Origin: Marinobacter manganoxydans MnI7-9
GTDB lineage: Bacteria; Pseudomonadota; Gammaproteobacteria; Pseudomonadales; Oleiphilaceae
Direction of reading: 5' to 3'
Length of the DNA: 64,000 bases
Assembly (NCBI RefSeq): GCF_000235625.1
Contig: NZ_AGTR01000034.1
Coordinates: forward strand, 97,055 to 161,054
Part shown: positions 34,776 through 44,219 of the stretch, piece by piece
Numbering within the stretch: position 1 is the stretch's first letter
Layout of the letters: the number at the start of each line of letters is the position of its first letter
Notes under the pieces: model-generated
What the model was told of the DNA's origin: nothing
The model's input: the letters and a program-made list of their open reading frames with translations, nothing else
Databases searched by the model: none
Position numbers and translations under genes: made by a program

Positions 34776-35225
34776 TTAATTGTGCTCGGAAAAGATCCGG
34801 GTCTGTCCCGCCTCGTTAAACAGGATGACCTTGTAATGATCTTTCCGGTCGCCCATTTCCATGCCGGGTGACCCCATGGGCATCCCGGGCACGCTGAGGC
34901 CGGTGGCCTGGGGTGCTTCGCTGATCAGGCGCTTGATGTCCTCGGCTGGCACATGGCCCTCGATGACGTAGTCACCCACGAATGCGGTATGGCAACTGCC
35001 AAGACCGGCAATCAGGCCTGCGTCGGCCTTGATCCTGCCCATATCGTTGGTGTTGGTCGCCTCCACCTCGAAGCCATTTTCTTTCAGGTGATCTATCCAG
35101 TCATCACAGCAGCCGCAGGTCGGGGATTTGTAAACGTGGATGCTCTGGGCTGCGCCGGCTGCCAGCGCCGTGGTGCTGAATCCCAGGGCTGCCATCAGGC
35201 CAAAAGCCAGGGTGTGTTTTTTCAT
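34776..35225 (-). CDS. DUF411 periplasmic metal-binding protein
   Basis: 149 residues with a signal peptide (to about residue 23). The DUF411 motif SPTCGCCDDWIDHLKENGF (about residue 34), with CxCC, and the later GLGSCHTAFVGDYVIEGHVP contain conserved Cys/His. A Met-rich stretch MPMGSPGMEMG near residue 115 is typical of Cu(I) coordination. DUF411 proteins accompany copper-resistance genes, and this one is the last gene of the merR-copA operon, so it is probably a periplasmic copper chaperone or scavenger. Biochemical function is inferred. Confidence 0.84.
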   Translation of the reverse strand: MKKHTLAFGLMAALGFSTTALAAGAAQSIHVYKSPTCGCCDDWIDHLKENGFEVEATNTNDMGRIKADAGLIAGLGSCHTAFVGDYVIEGHVPAEDIKRLISEAPQATGLSVPGMPMGSPGMEMGDRKDHYKVILFNEAGQTRIFSEHN

Positions 35226-35235
35226 GGCAAGTACC

Positions 35236-35352
35236 TCAGTGGTGATGTTGATGTTTACTTGAGCCTGTGTCGTCAGAACCGGAAAGCCAGAACCACCAGA
35301 CGATGGCTGCCATCAGGGCAAGACCTCCGACGTTGACCAGCATTGTTTCCAT
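35236..35352 (-). CDS. 38-residue membrane peptide after copA
   Basis: Not part of copA: copA's stop TGA (35354-35352) overlaps this ATG by one base in the string TGATG, a translational coupling geometry. It encodes 38 residues: a hydrophobic helix near residues 5-24 (GGLALMAAIVWWFWLSG), then an Asp/Ser linker and a C-terminal His-rich tail ending HQHHH. The DUF411 gene begins 10 bases downstream. I do not recognise a named family. The helix plus His tail suggests a membrane-bound copper-handling accessory peptide, but this is inferred. Confidence 0.7.
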   Translation of the reverse strand: METMLVNVGGLALMAAIVWWFWLSGSDDTGSSKHQHHH

Positions 35353-37973
35353 CAGTTCCGCTCCTGTTGCTGTTTCGGATCACTGTTGCTGTCGTTCTGT
35401 TCCGGACGGTGACTGGTTCGGAACAACCTCAGACGGTTGGCGTTCGAAACCACCGTCACCGAAGACAGGGACATGGCAGCGCCGGCCAGTATCGGACTCA
35501 TCAGTATTCCCCAGACAGGGTAGAGCAGGCCGGCGGCCACCGGAATACCCATTGTGTTGTATACGAACGCGCCAAACAGGTTCTGGTGAATATTTTTCAC
35601 CGTGGCCCGGGAGATCTCGATGGCATCGGGCACGCCGTGGAGCGAGCCTCGCATCAGCGTGATGCCGGCGCTCTCAATGGCCACATCCGTGCCGGTGCCG
35701 ATGGCAAAACCGACGTCCGCCGCCGCCAGGGCCGGAGCATCGTTGATGCCGTCGCCGACCATGGCGACTGTGTGGCCCTTGCCGCGCATTTCACTGACCA
35801 CCTCGGCCTTGTCTTCAGGCAGCACTTCCGCGCGATAGTCATCGATGCCGGCTTTTTTCGCGATGGCCTTTGCGGTGGCGTCGACATCGCCTGTGACCAT
35901 CATCACCTTGATGCCAGCCTTGTGAAGGCGCTGGATGGCAGCCTTGGAGTCCGGTTTGATGGCATCGGCAACGCCAATGACCCCCAGAGCTTCGGTGCCC
36001 AATGCCAGAAACAGGGGCGTGCCGGCTTCTTGGGTAATCGAGTGGGCGGCATCGTCCAGATCGCCCAGCGTAACGCCCTGGTCTTCCAGCCAGCGGCGGT
36101 TGCCCAGACGCACGGGCTTGCCGTCGAGTTCACCTTGCACGCCTTTACCATTCAGGGCCTCGAAACCGGTCAGCTTCTCCAGCTGAACGCTTTTTTCTTT
36201 GGCCTTCGCCAGAATCGCCTCGGCCAAAGGGTGTTCGGAGTGTTGTTCCAGCCCCGCCGCGAGCGCCAGCAGGCGTTGCTCGTCACCGTCGCTGGCATGA
36301 ACCCGGGTAACTGCCGGATGACCTTCGGTGATGGTGCCGGTTTTATCGAGTATCACCAGGTCCAGCTTACCGGCGGTCTGCAGCGCATCGCCCTGGCGGA
36401 TCAGGGCGCCGTATTCCGCCGCCTTGCCAACGCCAACCATTACCGACATGGGCGTGGCCAGGCCCAGGGCGCAGGGGCAGGCGATGATCAGCACCGTGGT
36501 GGCGGCCACCATCATATGAACCACTGCCGGTTCCGGCCCGACGTTGTACCAGACCAGCGCCGCCACGACGGCAATCAGCATCACGGTGGGCACGAACACC
36601 GACGAAATCTTGTCCGCAAGCCGTCCAATGGCAGGCTTCGAGCCCTGGGCTTTTTTCACCAGCTTGATGATTTGAGCCAGCGCGGTGTCACTGCCAACCC
36701 GGGTGGCCTCGTAGACAATCGAACCATGGGTGTTGAGGGTGCCGGCAGACACCTCATCGCCTTCCGATTTGCTCACCGGCATGGGCTCACCGGTGAGCAT
36801 GCTCTCATCAATGCGAGTAGAGCCTTCGGCAATCACGCCATCGACCGGCAGTTTCTCACCGGGTCTTACCCGGATGTGGTCGCCCTTGAGAACCTCCTCT
36901 ACCGGAATGTCCTGCTCTTCACCATCCCGAATCACCCGCGCGGTTTTCGCCCGCAGGTCCAGCAACCGGCGCACCGCCTCCGATGTCTTGCCTTTGGCCC
37001 GAAGCTCCAGGGCCTGACCCAGGTTGATCAGGCCGATGATCATCGCCGAGGCCTCAAAGTAGACATGGCGAGCCATCTCCGGCAACGCGCCGGGAATACT
37101 GGTGACGACAATGGAATAAAGCCAGGCGGTGCCGGTACCCAGGGCAATCAGGGTGTCCATGTTGGCGTTATGGTGCCGGAATGCCTTCCAAGCACCAGTG
37201 TAGAAGTGTCGTCCGGTAGCGATCATTACCCCAAGAGTGAGAATGCCCAGGTTCAGCCAGGTGAGCTGATTGGCATCCGTCACCATCATGGTGTCGAAAC
37301 CCATGCCGTAGACCATCAGCCCAAGACCCAGGCTCAGACTCACGGCCATCTTTATCAGCAGTGTCTTGTACTGCTTCCGGTCTTCCTCTTGCTTACGTGC
37401 GTCCGCTTCGTCCTCGTCCTCAATTACGCTGGCGCCATAACCGGCACTTTCTATTGCCTTCACCAGCGCCTCGGGATCGGCATCACCCGTGGCCGTGGCG
37501 GTATTGTCCGCCAGGTTCATATGGGAATGGCTGATACCGGAGACCGACATCAGGGCCTTCTCAATGGTGTTTACACAGGAAGAACAGGTAGCACCGGTCA
37601 CTGCCAGATGAATCTGCCCGTCCGCACCGGATGCTGCCCCAGAACCCGTCGAAGCAGAATCTGCCTCGGTTGCCTGATCTTCAGAGTCGTCGGCGGTATC
37701 GGCCTCATCCTCATTCCCTGAAGAACAGCAACTGGCCGGCTCGGCGTCTTCCTGGAAAGGCTCGGCCGGGTAGCCGGTCTCGGTAACGATCCGAGCCGCC
37801 TCATCAGCATCCACGCCCTCCGGCAGGTCCACGGTCTGTTTTTCCAGATCGACCTCAACCAGCTCAGCATCGCCTGTCAACGGCTCCAGGGCGCTGCGAA
37901 TCTTCTTCACACAGCCCTGGCAGGAAGCCCCGGAAATGCTGAGAGTGGTTTGTAAAACAGGTGTGTCAGTCAT
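35352..37973 (-). CDS. copA: copper-exporting P-type ATPase CopA, two HMA domains
   Basis: 873 residues. Two N-terminal heavy-metal domains carry GASCQGC (near residue 16) and GATCSSC (near 130), joined by an acidic linker with a CC pair. The P1B-ATPase core follows: CPC at residues 499-501 in ACPCALGLA, the phosphorylation motif DKTGT with Asp543, and [10 protein letters not shown] near the end. It exports Cu(I) from cytoplasm to periplasm using ATP. Start ATG with GAGGAG upstream. It follows merR by 6 bases and overlaps the 38-residue peptide gene by one base. Confidence 0.94.
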   Translation of the reverse strand: MTDTPVLQTTLSISGASCQGCVKKIRSALEPLTGDAELVEVDLEKQTVDLPEGVDADEAARIVTETGYPAEPFQEDAEPASCCSSGNEDEADTADDSEDQATEADSASTGSGAASGADGQIHLAVTGATCSSCVNTIEKALMSVSGISHSHMNLADNTATATGDADPEALVKAIESAGYGASVIEDEDEADARKQEEDRKQYKTLLIKMAVSLSLGLGLMVYGMGFDTMMVTDANQLTWLNLGILTLGVMIATGRHFYTGAWKAFRHHNANMDTLIALGTGTAWLYSIVVTSIPGALPEMARHVYFEASAMIIGLINLGQALELRAKGKTSEAVRRLLDLRAKTARVIRDGEEQDIPVEEVLKGDHIRVRPGEKLPVDGVIAEGSTRIDESMLTGEPMPVSKSEGDEVSAGTLNTHGSIVYEATRVGSDTALAQIIKLVKKAQGSKPAIGRLADKISSVFVPTVMLIAVVAALVWYNVGPEPAVVHMMVAATTVLIIACPCALGLATPMSVMVGVGKAAEYGALIRQGDALQTAGKLDLVILDKTGTITEGHPAVTRVHASDGDEQRLLALAAGLEQHSEHPLAEAILAKAKEKSVQLEKLTGFEALNGKGVQGELDGKPVRLGNRRWLEDQGVTLGDLDDAAHSITQEAGTPLFLALGTEALGVIGVADAIKPDSKAAIQRLHKAGIKVMMVTGDVDATAKAIAKKAGIDDYRAEVLPEDKAEVVSEMRGKGHTVAMVGDGINDAPALAAADVGFAIGTGTDVAIESAGITLMRGSLHGVPDAIEISRATVKNIHQNLFGAFVYNTMGIPVAAGLLYPVWGILMSPILAGAAMSLSSVTVVSNANRLRLFRTSHRPEQNDSNSDPKQQQERN

Positions 37974-37979
37974 CCAGAA

Positions 37980-38384
37980 TCACTCCTCGTTCTGTTCAGT
38001 TGCCCCGCAACAGGGCGCCGGATCATCCCAGTGTTCGATCAACCGGCAAATGGTATGGCCATCGTGCGTACCATCCGGCATGTCCTGCCAGGCGGCCAGC
38101 GCAACGGTCATCCGCTTGCGCAATTGCTGCAGCTCCCGAATCTCCCGCTCAACCTCCGCCAACCGGTGCTGAAACACATCCCGAACCATCGGACAGGGCG
38201 AATGATGATTGTCCGCCTGATCCAGGATCTGTCTTATCTCAGGCAACGAAAATCCCAGCTGCCGCGCCTTACGGGCAAACCGAAGCCGTCGAAGATCCTC
38301 GGCATCGAACTGCTGGTAGTTGTTGTCCGGGTTACGGGTCGGTTTGAGCAGGTTCTCGCGGGTGTAAAACCGGACCGTACCCAC
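37980..38384 (-). CDS. MerR-family heavy-metal regulator (start and N-terminus uncertain)
   Basis: 134 residues from the GTG at 38384. The protein begins GTVRFYTRENLLKPTRNPDNNY, which is the second half of the MerR helix-turn-helix; the usual first helix (about 10 residues) is missing from this start. Frame upstream is open for 18 codons (…FGVCRAEVGTVRFY) without an ATG, GTG or TTG. The long coiled dimer helix (about 55-105) and the Cys pair in DPAPCCG near the C-terminus are typical of metal-sensing members. It is co-transcribed with copA, so copper is the probable effector. Either a noncanonical start, a truncated HTH or a sequence error explains the N-terminus. Confidence 0.75.
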   Translation of the reverse strand: MGTVRFYTRENLLKPTRNPDNNYQQFDAEDLRRLRFARKARQLGFSLPEIRQILDQADNHHSPCPMVRDVFQHRLAEVEREIRELQQLRKRMTVALAAWQDMPDGTHDGHTICRLIEHWDDPAPCCGATEQNEE

Positions 38385-38417
38385 CTCAGCACGGCAAACT
38401 CCAAACCAATTAAGAAT

Positions 38418-38449
38418 AGAGTAAAACCTGTGAGCAACTCACAGGTCAA
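38418..38449 (-). promoter_or_regulatory. MerR-type promoter and operator of the copper operon
   Basis: On the minus strand TTGACC (38449-38444) and TACTCT (38423-38418) form -35 and -10 hexamers with a 20-base spacer. This is longer than the usual 17 and characteristic of MerR-activated promoters. The spacer carries the perfect dyad ACCTGTGAG-N3-CTCACAGGT (38426-38446). It lies just upstream of merR, so the operon is probably auto-activated by metal-bound regulator. Confidence 0.82.
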
Positions 38450-38485
38450 AGGTTTTCTTGAGGAGGGAAAATCGAAGGACGGCTA

Positions 38486-38797
38486 TCAATCCCGCGAGCG
38501 AAGAAACGTACCGCAGGTCTTGCACTGATCCGGCGCCATCAGCTTCGCCTGCCAGCCAATCTTGTGGCCACAGGCCGGACACGCCAGCTTCAGCTGCAGA
38601 ACAATAATAGGCGTGATCAGCGCAGCGATCAGAACACCCAGGGGGCCCCAGCTTTCACCGCTGGACAACCCCAGTTGACTGCTGAAAACCAGAATGACGG
38701 TCAGCGCCACAAACGCGAAAATGAAATAGTTCCGGTTCCAGCGTTCCCACTGGCGAATTTTATCGTCCTGCTCCGGAGTCAGGTATTGCGCGGCCAT
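38486..38797 (-). CDS. small two-helix membrane protein with zinc ribbon
   Basis: 103 residues. Two hydrophobic segments (about 24-42 and 50-68) are followed by a zinc-ribbon pattern CPACGHKI…CKTCGTF in the C-terminal region. No functional family is recognised. It lies upstream of the merR promoter on the same strand, possibly a separate single-gene unit. The function cannot be inferred from position. Confidence 0.72.
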   Translation of the reverse strand: MAAQYLTPEQDDKIRQWERWNRNYFIFAFVALTVILVFSSQLGLSSGESWGPLGVLIAALITPIIVLQLKLACPACGHKIGWQAKLMAPDQCKTCGTFLRSRD

Positions 38798-38847
38798 AGA
38801 ATCTCACCTGAAGGATTTACCCGTATCTTGGGGACGGGCCGCGGCAA

Positions 38848-41115
38848 TTACAATCCGGAATCGGCCGTAATGCCCGCCACCAGAACACCGGAAGCCAGGG
38901 CCTTCTCAAGGTCGGAAACCGGAATCGGCCGGCTGATCAGATAACCCTGGGCAAAGTTACATCGATGATTCTTCAGGAAACTCAGCTGCTCCTCGGTTTC
39001 CACACCCTCGGCCACCACCTCAATACCCAGGTTGTGAGCCAGGTTGATCACCGCCCGGGTAATCACCGCGTCGTCATGGCGTTCCGTGACTTCCGTGATA
39101 AACGAGCGGTCGATTTTCAGCAGGTCAACGGGGAAATCCCGAAGGTAACCGAGCGACGAATAACCCACCCCGAAGTCATCAATGGCAAGGTGAACACCCA
39201 ACTGGTGCAGACGCGAAAGCTGATTCAGGTTGTGCTCGATGTTCTGGATGAAGATTTCCTCGGTGAGCTCGACCTCCAGGCGATTCGCCGGCACATTCTC
39301 CGCCGCCAGGGCTTCCCGAATGTGGTCCACCAGATCCTCGTCGTCCAGCTCCCGGCCCGAGAGATTGACCGCAATGCGCAGGCCCTCATGGGGAGTGCCT
39401 TTCCATGCGGCCAACTGCCGACAGGCCGCCATGACCACCCAGCGCCCGATATCAGTGATCCGACCGCTCTCTTCCGCCAGCGGGATAAACTCCACCGGCG
39501 GCAGAAGACCGCGGCGGGGATGGCGCCAGCGGATCAGCGCCTCGACGCTCTGGATTTCACCGGTGTTCAGGTTCAGCTGGGGTTGATAGAAGAGCACGAA
39601 TTCGTTGTTGGCCAGGGCCTGGCTCAGATCCTTGTCCAGTTCAAGACGCATGACTTCCCGTTGCTGCATGCCCTCGGTATAGAACTGATAGGTATTCCGG
39701 CCCTGTTCCTTGGCCCGGTAGAGGGCAATGTCGGCATTGCGCAACAGCGTATCCGCATCCAGACCGCTCTGCGGGTACACCGCTACACCCATTGTGGCGG
39801 TAATGCTGTGGGACTGTCCCTGAACATCGAAGGGCTGGTCGAAGCACTGTTTGATCTGGCCCAGCAGGTGAATGATGTCGTCAATGTCGTCCACCTGTTG
39901 CTGGCAGAACATGAACTCATCGCCCCCGGAGTAGGCCACCAGCAGGCGTTCATTGCTGAGGCGGTTCAGCCGCTCGGACACCTTGATCAGCAGTTCATCC
40001 CCGAACTGGTGGCCGAGGGAGTCGTTGAGGGTCTGGAAACGGTCCAGGTCCAGCATCACCAGGGCAACCTGGCGCATCTGGCGATCGGCAATGTTCAGGG
40101 TGTGGGACAGGTCTTCCATGAAGAACCGACGGTTCGCCAGGCCGGTGAGGGTGTCGGTGGATTCCAGTCGCGCCAGATCTTTCTGAATGGCGGTGCGCTG
40201 CGCGATTTCCTGATCCAGTTCCCGGCGGGTCTTCAGCAGCGCGCGGTTGCGCTTGAGAATGAGCTGTACCAGCAGCGTGGTCAGACTGGTCAGCAGACCC
40301 ATCAGCAAAAGGGTTGCAAAGGTCATCCCCGGCCAATAGCTGTACTGGCTTTCCACCCATTCAGTGGAAGGGCGCAGGGTCAATGTCCAGTCCAGGGTCG
40401 GCAAATTAACGTCCTGGGTCTGGGCAAAGTCGCGACTAACCGGCTGGGACACGTTCAGTTCATAGCTCACCTCGCCGGCCTCGCGAATCTCGACCCGGAA
40501 GGATTCCAGAACCCGCTCGGTGAGAAGCTGGCGCGCCAGCACTTCCATTCTGAACACGCCCGCTATAAAGCCATTATTCTCGGGGCCGGCACCCACCGGT
40601 GCATAGATCACCATGCCCTTGCCGCCCTGGCGCAAATTAATGATACCGGAAAGATCCCAGCTGCCGGACTGTTTCGCCCGTTCCAGTGCCTGGCGCCGTT
40701 CCTCGTTGAAGGCGACGTTGTAGCCGATGACCTCTTCGTTGTCGGTAATCGGCTCCAGCCAGCGGATAATGAAATCGGAGTCAATCCACTCAATGGCCTG
40801 GTAAACGCCGAAGTCGTCGAGGTAGTTGCGGGCATCCCGCCGCCACTCCTGTTTGGTTTTGGCAGGGTCTGCCTCCAGGCGTTTGGCCATGCGCCGGATG
40901 GCTTCGGCGTGGATCAGAAATTCCCGCTCCAGGTGGTTGGCCATGGCCCGGGCTTCGTTGGTCAGGTTTGCTTCTATCTGACGTTTGTCCTGCTGTACCA
41001 GCCCGTAGCGCAGGCCGGCTGCCAGACCCAGGAAAACCAGAAAGATCACCACCGGAAACAGCGGGCTCAGCAGGCCCGAGACAACAGGTTTGGGAGGTGA
41101 TACAGGTTGTTCCAC
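38848..41115 (-). CDS. GGDEF-EAL protein with CHASE-type sensor
   Basis: 755 residues. TM1 at residues 15-35, a CHASE-like periplasmic sensor (about 40-250), TM2 near 255-275 and a coiled segment. The GGDEF domain has an intact motif at 397-401 (YSGGDEFMF). The EAL domain has E525 in SVEALIRW, then NLSGRE, ELTEE, DDFGVGYSSLGYLRDFPVD, KIDRSF and EGVETEEQ, so the phosphodiesterase active site looks complete. No RxxD I-site is seen five residues before GGDEF (NERLLVAYSGGDEF). The balance of cyclase and phosphodiesterase activities is unknown. Follows the HD-GYP gene by 55 bases on the same strand. Confidence 0.92.
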   Translation of the reverse strand: MEQPVSPPKPVVSGLLSPLFPVVIFLVFLGLAAGLRYGLVQQDKRQIEANLTNEARAMANHLEREFLIHAEAIRRMAKRLEADPAKTKQEWRRDARNYLDDFGVYQAIEWIDSDFIIRWLEPITDNEEVIGYNVAFNEERRQALERAKQSGSWDLSGIINLRQGGKGMVIYAPVGAGPENNGFIAGVFRMEVLARQLLTERVLESFRVEIREAGEVSYELNVSQPVSRDFAQTQDVNLPTLDWTLTLRPSTEWVESQYSYWPGMTFATLLLMGLLTSLTTLLVQLILKRNRALLKTRRELDQEIAQRTAIQKDLARLESTDTLTGLANRRFFMEDLSHTLNIADRQMRQVALVMLDLDRFQTLNDSLGHQFGDELLIKVSERLNRLSNERLLVAYSGGDEFMFCQQQVDDIDDIIHLLGQIKQCFDQPFDVQGQSHSITATMGVAVYPQSGLDADTLLRNADIALYRAKEQGRNTYQFYTEGMQQREVMRLELDKDLSQALANNEFVLFYQPQLNLNTGEIQSVEALIRWRHPRRGLLPPVEFIPLAEESGRITDIGRWVVMAACRQLAAWKGTPHEGLRIAVNLSGRELDDEDLVDHIREALAAENVPANRLEVELTEEIFIQNIEHNLNQLSRLHQLGVHLAIDDFGVGYSSLGYLRDFPVDLLKIDRSFITEVTERHDDAVITRAVINLAHNLGIEVVAEGVETEEQLSFLKNHRCNFAQGYLISRPIPVSDLEKALASGVLVAGITADSGL

Positions 41116-41170
41116 AGGTTACTCCGTGACTTTAAACGGTGGTACCGGGCAGTCGGCAGCGCCAGCGCAA

Positions 41171-42487
41171 TTATGAAGCATTTCTACCGGCCACCGCCAT
41201 CAGTTGCTTGATTCGGTTCCGAAGCGAGACTCCAAAGGCGCCGTCGGACAGTGGCCGTGCAATTTCCGGAGAACCCTCGTCAGGTTCGGAACCCGTGCCT
41301 CCCAGGTCGATGATACGCGGGGTGACTGGCTGCTTGTCGCCATTGAGCAGCACCTCCACCTTTGGTTTCAGCTTGCGCCGGGGGTGGGTCGCCAGGACGA
41401 TGGCCACTTCGCCCGTCGACAGCTCGACCAGGCTGCCGGGCGGATACACGCCAATCATCCGTATGAAGGCTTCCACCATGGAAGCGTCGAACTGTTGGCC
41501 GCGGTTACGGAACAGGATGCGAATGGCTTCGGAGGCCGGTAGCCCATCCCGGTAACACCGGTCGCTGGTAATGGCATCGAAGGCGTCGACGATGGAAACC
41601 AGACGGGCGAAACGGCTGATCTGCCACTCCGCCAGCTGTTCAGGATAGCCGCGACCATCCATGCGTTCATGGTGGTGACGGGAGACATCGCTGATAATCG
41701 GATCCAGATTGACATCAGCACAAAGCAATTCGTAACCCAGCGTTGTGTGCTGTCGCATGATGCTGTGCTCTTCTGGCGTCAACGGGCCGGGTTTATTGAG
41801 GATCTCGTCGGGAACCCTGAGTTTGCCAAGGTCGTGCAGCAGACCGCACATGCCCACGGTCTCCAGGTCTTCGTCCGGCATGCCCAGGAAGCGGGCAAAG
41901 GCGACACAGAATATAGCCACCCTGAGGCAATGCTCTGCGGTGTAGGCATCCCGGGACTTTATCCTGCTCATCCAGAACATGGCGCTTGCGTTGGCTTTCA
42001 CGCTGTCGACGCACTCCCGGATGATGGGGCGGGCGCTCTGGAGGTTGAGGTCATTGCCGGCTTCAATCTGTCGGGTGACTTCTTCCACAAAGGCCTGGGT
42101 CCGGCTCCAGGTTGCGTGTGCCCTTGGGAGTTCCTGCTGGAGAGAGCAGGTTTCCGGCAGCGGTTCGCTGGTGCGACGCTTGAGTAGCGAGATCTGATCG
42201 AGCACCGGGTTCAGGCGTGATTCTTCATCCTCCACCAGAACCCACTCACAGTACTGCCGCAGAATCTGCGCCTGGTTGTCATCAGTCAGGGTGAAGCCCT
42301 GAAACAGAACCGGCACCTGGGTCCAGGGCCGGTCCAGGCTCACGACGCGCATGCCGGGCTGGAGAAGGTCCACCGGTAAGCGCACCCGCTGGAGAGTCGA
42401 AACAGGGGAGTCCGAATGAGTTGCGAGCGCCGACGGCGCCGAGACGGAATGTCGGTGCTGTTTGCTGGATTTACGTCGGAACCACAT
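41171..42487 (-). CDS. HD-GYP c-di-GMP phosphodiesterase
   Basis: 438 residues. An N-terminal DUF3391-like domain (RVRLPVDLLQPGMRVVSLDRP, residues about 33-150) is followed by the HD-GYP domain (about 165-360). The HD pair HDLGKLRVPD is near residue 218 and the GYP signature HHERMDGRGYP near 279. It hydrolyses c-di-GMP to GMP. No membrane segment is present. The GGDEF-EAL gene is just downstream, so opposing activities may be co-expressed. Confidence 0.92.
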   Translation of the reverse strand: MWFRRKSSKQHRHSVSAPSALATHSDSPVSTLQRVRLPVDLLQPGMRVVSLDRPWTQVPVLFQGFTLTDDNQAQILRQYCEWVLVEDEESRLNPVLDQISLLKRRTSEPLPETCSLQQELPRAHATWSRTQAFVEEVTRQIEAGNDLNLQSARPIIRECVDSVKANASAMFWMSRIKSRDAYTAEHCLRVAIFCVAFARFLGMPDEDLETVGMCGLLHDLGKLRVPDEILNKPGPLTPEEHSIMRQHTTLGYELLCADVNLDPIISDVSRHHHERMDGRGYPEQLAEWQISRFARLVSIVDAFDAITSDRCYRDGLPASEAIRILFRNRGQQFDASMVEAFIRMIGVYPPGSLVELSTGEVAIVLATHPRRKLKPKVEVLLNGDKQPVTPRIIDLGGTGSEPDEGSPEIARPLSDGAFGVSLRNRIKQLMAVAGRNAS

Positions 42488-42593
42488 GGCTCTACCAGTC
42501 TTCTGTTTTATGTCCGGTGATTATGTCAGACCTGACAGACCGGTTACAGAAGAGTGCTGGAAGTGTGACGCAGTTCCTGATGCAGATCGGGTA

Positions 42594-43031
42594 TCAGGCG
42601 TTTCCGGAAACTCTGGCAATCCCCAGCCGGGGAATTTCCTGCTTGGGGCAACGGTCCATCACCGCGGTCAGCCCCGAGGCTTCCGCTCGCGCCGCCCCTT
42701 CATGGTTGATGACGCCAATCTGGAGCCAGACCACGGGGATTTTCAGATCGATGGCCTGGTCGATAATCGCATCGGTGCGCTCCGGCGCCAGGAACAGGTC
42801 AACCATGTCCACCGGTTCGGGAAGGCTTCGGAGGTCGGCGTATACCGTTTCACCGAGCACGGTCTGACCTGCCAGGCGGGGATTGACCGGTAGGATTCGG
42901 TAGCCCTGGGACTGCAGGTACTCCATGACCTCATGGGAAGGCCGGCTGGTCTTTTCACTCGCGCCGACAAGGGCGATGGTCCTGACAGTGGTCAGGATGT
43001 CACGCAACTGTTCCGGGCTGGTACTGGGCAT
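42594..43031 (-). CDS. CoA-binding domain protein (YccU family)
   Basis: 145 residues from the ATG at 43031; the longer upstream start is within the folX gene region and is not preferred. The CoA-binding fold motifs are IALVGASEKTSRPSHEVMEYL, YRILPVNP and VVWLQIGVINHEGA. Its enzyme function is unknown; relatives bind CoA. It is 23 bases downstream of folX, in the folE-folX unit. Confidence 0.85.
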   Translation of the reverse strand: MPSTSPEQLRDILTTVRTIALVGASEKTSRPSHEVMEYLQSQGYRILPVNPRLAGQTVLGETVYADLRSLPEPVDMVDLFLAPERTDAIIDQAIDLKIPVVWLQIGVINHEGAARAEASGLTAVMDRCPKQEIPRLGIARVSGNA

Positions 43032-43054
43032 GATGCTGGCGAAACCTCGCTGGA

Positions 43055-43429
43055 TTAACGGTGTGCCTGCAGACAGACAGACACGGACTCCGCGTAGCGT
43101 AGCGCGTGGGGCTTGTCGATTTCCACCTCGGCCCACTGGACCGCCTCGTGTTCCATGACAATGGTCAGGACCTCGTGGGTCAGGCGTTCCAGCAGGGCGA
43201 AGCGATTGCCATCCACGTGGTGAATGATCTGCTTCGTGATGGTTCGATAGTTGAGGGCGGCAGAGATTTCATTCTGGTTTACGGCTTCCGTCGCATCATA
43301 AGTCAGCGCAACGTTGATCAACACGTCCTGCTGATTATTGATTTCTTCTTCCTTGATGCCGATGTAGGCCCTGAGAAGAAGATCCTTGATGCGGACTTTT
43401 GCCAGGTGATTCCCGTTGACGTCTGTCAT
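43055..43429 (-). CDS. folX: dihydroneopterin triphosphate 2'-epimerase
   Basis: 124 residues. The start [24 protein letters not shown] and the C-terminal [17 protein letters not shown] match E. coli FolX rather than FolB (IGIKEEE, NNRQD-like, EIDKLHALRYA). It epimerises 7,8-dihydroneopterin triphosphate to the monapterin form. It follows folE by 24 bases on the same strand, the usual FolE-FolX pair for monapterin or pterin cofactor synthesis. The catalytic Glu and Lys are present. Confidence 0.92.
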   Translation of the reverse strand: MTDVNGNHLAKVRIKDLLLRAYIGIKEEEINNQQDVLINVALTYDATEAVNQNEISAALNYRTITKQIIHHVDGNRFALLERLTHEVLTIVMEHEAVQWAEVEIDKPHALRYAESVSVCLQAHR

Positions 43430-43453
43430 GCGCCCTCCCTCGGGTCAGATAGT

Positions 43454-44023
43454 TCAGCGATTGTTACTGATCAGCGTCAGAAACTCTGTGCGGGTCGCCT
43501 GGGATTTGCGGAACTGCCCCAGCATCATCGAGGTTTTCATGCGGGAATTCTGTTTCTCCACGCCCCGCATCATCATGCACATGTGCTGGGCTTCGATGAC
43601 AACGGCCACGCCCTTGGCGCCCGTGACGCTCTCAACAGCTTCGGCAATCTGTCGGGTCAGGTTTTCCTGGATCTGCAGACGGCGGGCGTACATGTCGACG
43701 ATGCGGGCAAACTTGGACAGGCCCAGTACCTTGCCAGCGGGCAGGTAGGCAATGTGGCACTTGCCGATGAACGGCAGCATATGGTGCTCACACATGCTGT
43801 AGAGTTCGATATCCTGAACCACGACCATTTCATCCATGGCCGATTCGAATACCGCATTGTTCACCAGGTCGCCAAGGTCCTGCTGGTACCCGCACGTGAG
43901 GAACTGCATGGCCTTGGCCGCGCGCATTGGAGTGTCTTGCAGACCCTCGCGATCCGGGTCTTCGCCCAGGCCATCGATGATGGCACGGAAGTGCCCTGAG
44001 AGGTCGTCAAGGAGTTTACTCAT
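43454..44023 (-). CDS. folE: GTP cyclohydrolase I
   Basis: 189 residues. Zinc ligands are visible in [20 protein letters not shown] (near residue 77) and in [12 protein letters not shown] (near 148). It converts GTP to 7,8-dihydroneopterin triphosphate, the first step of folate and pterin synthesis, in the cytoplasm. Followed by folX 24 bases downstream on the same strand, and then a CoA-binding protein gene. Its partner genes suggest a use in monapterin as well as folate synthesis. Confidence 0.95.
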   Translation of the reverse strand: MSKLLDDLSGHFRAIIDGLGEDPDREGLQDTPMRAAKAMQFLTCGYQQDLGDLVNNAVFESAMDEMVVVQDIELYSMCEHHMLPFIGKCHIAYLPAGKVLGLSKFARIVDMYARRLQIQENLTRQIAEAVESVTGAKGVAVVIEAQHMCMMMRGVEKQNSRMKTSMMLGQFRKSQATRTEFLTLISNNR

Positions 44024-44219
44024 AGTCTTTTCCGGTTAGCAGTGTCTTACGAGGGCCAAAGCTTAAGGCAATTTGCCCGCCATCTCTACGCTTTACGCAG
44101 GCATCGTCGGAAAAGACCACTTTGGCCGCCACGCCCAATGGTATGGGCGGTGGGGCTATGGCAGTGGCGGCCGGTTTGTTCTACAGTTTCAGGCTATCAA
44201 TGTTCGTCGGGGACAATGC

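Noticed and set aside
35343-37721. Long plus-strand open frame (about 790 codons) opposite copA, with similar ones opposite the GGDEF-EAL gene (38965-41100), fadE (9109-10665), the NUDIX-MBL gene (19441-20898), the dCache cyclase (33183-34748) and chpA (59141-60286)
   Set aside because: These are complements of high-GC coding sequence with strong third-position GC bias. They show no domain, no start context and no hydrophobic or catalytic pattern, while the other strand encodes recognised families end to end.
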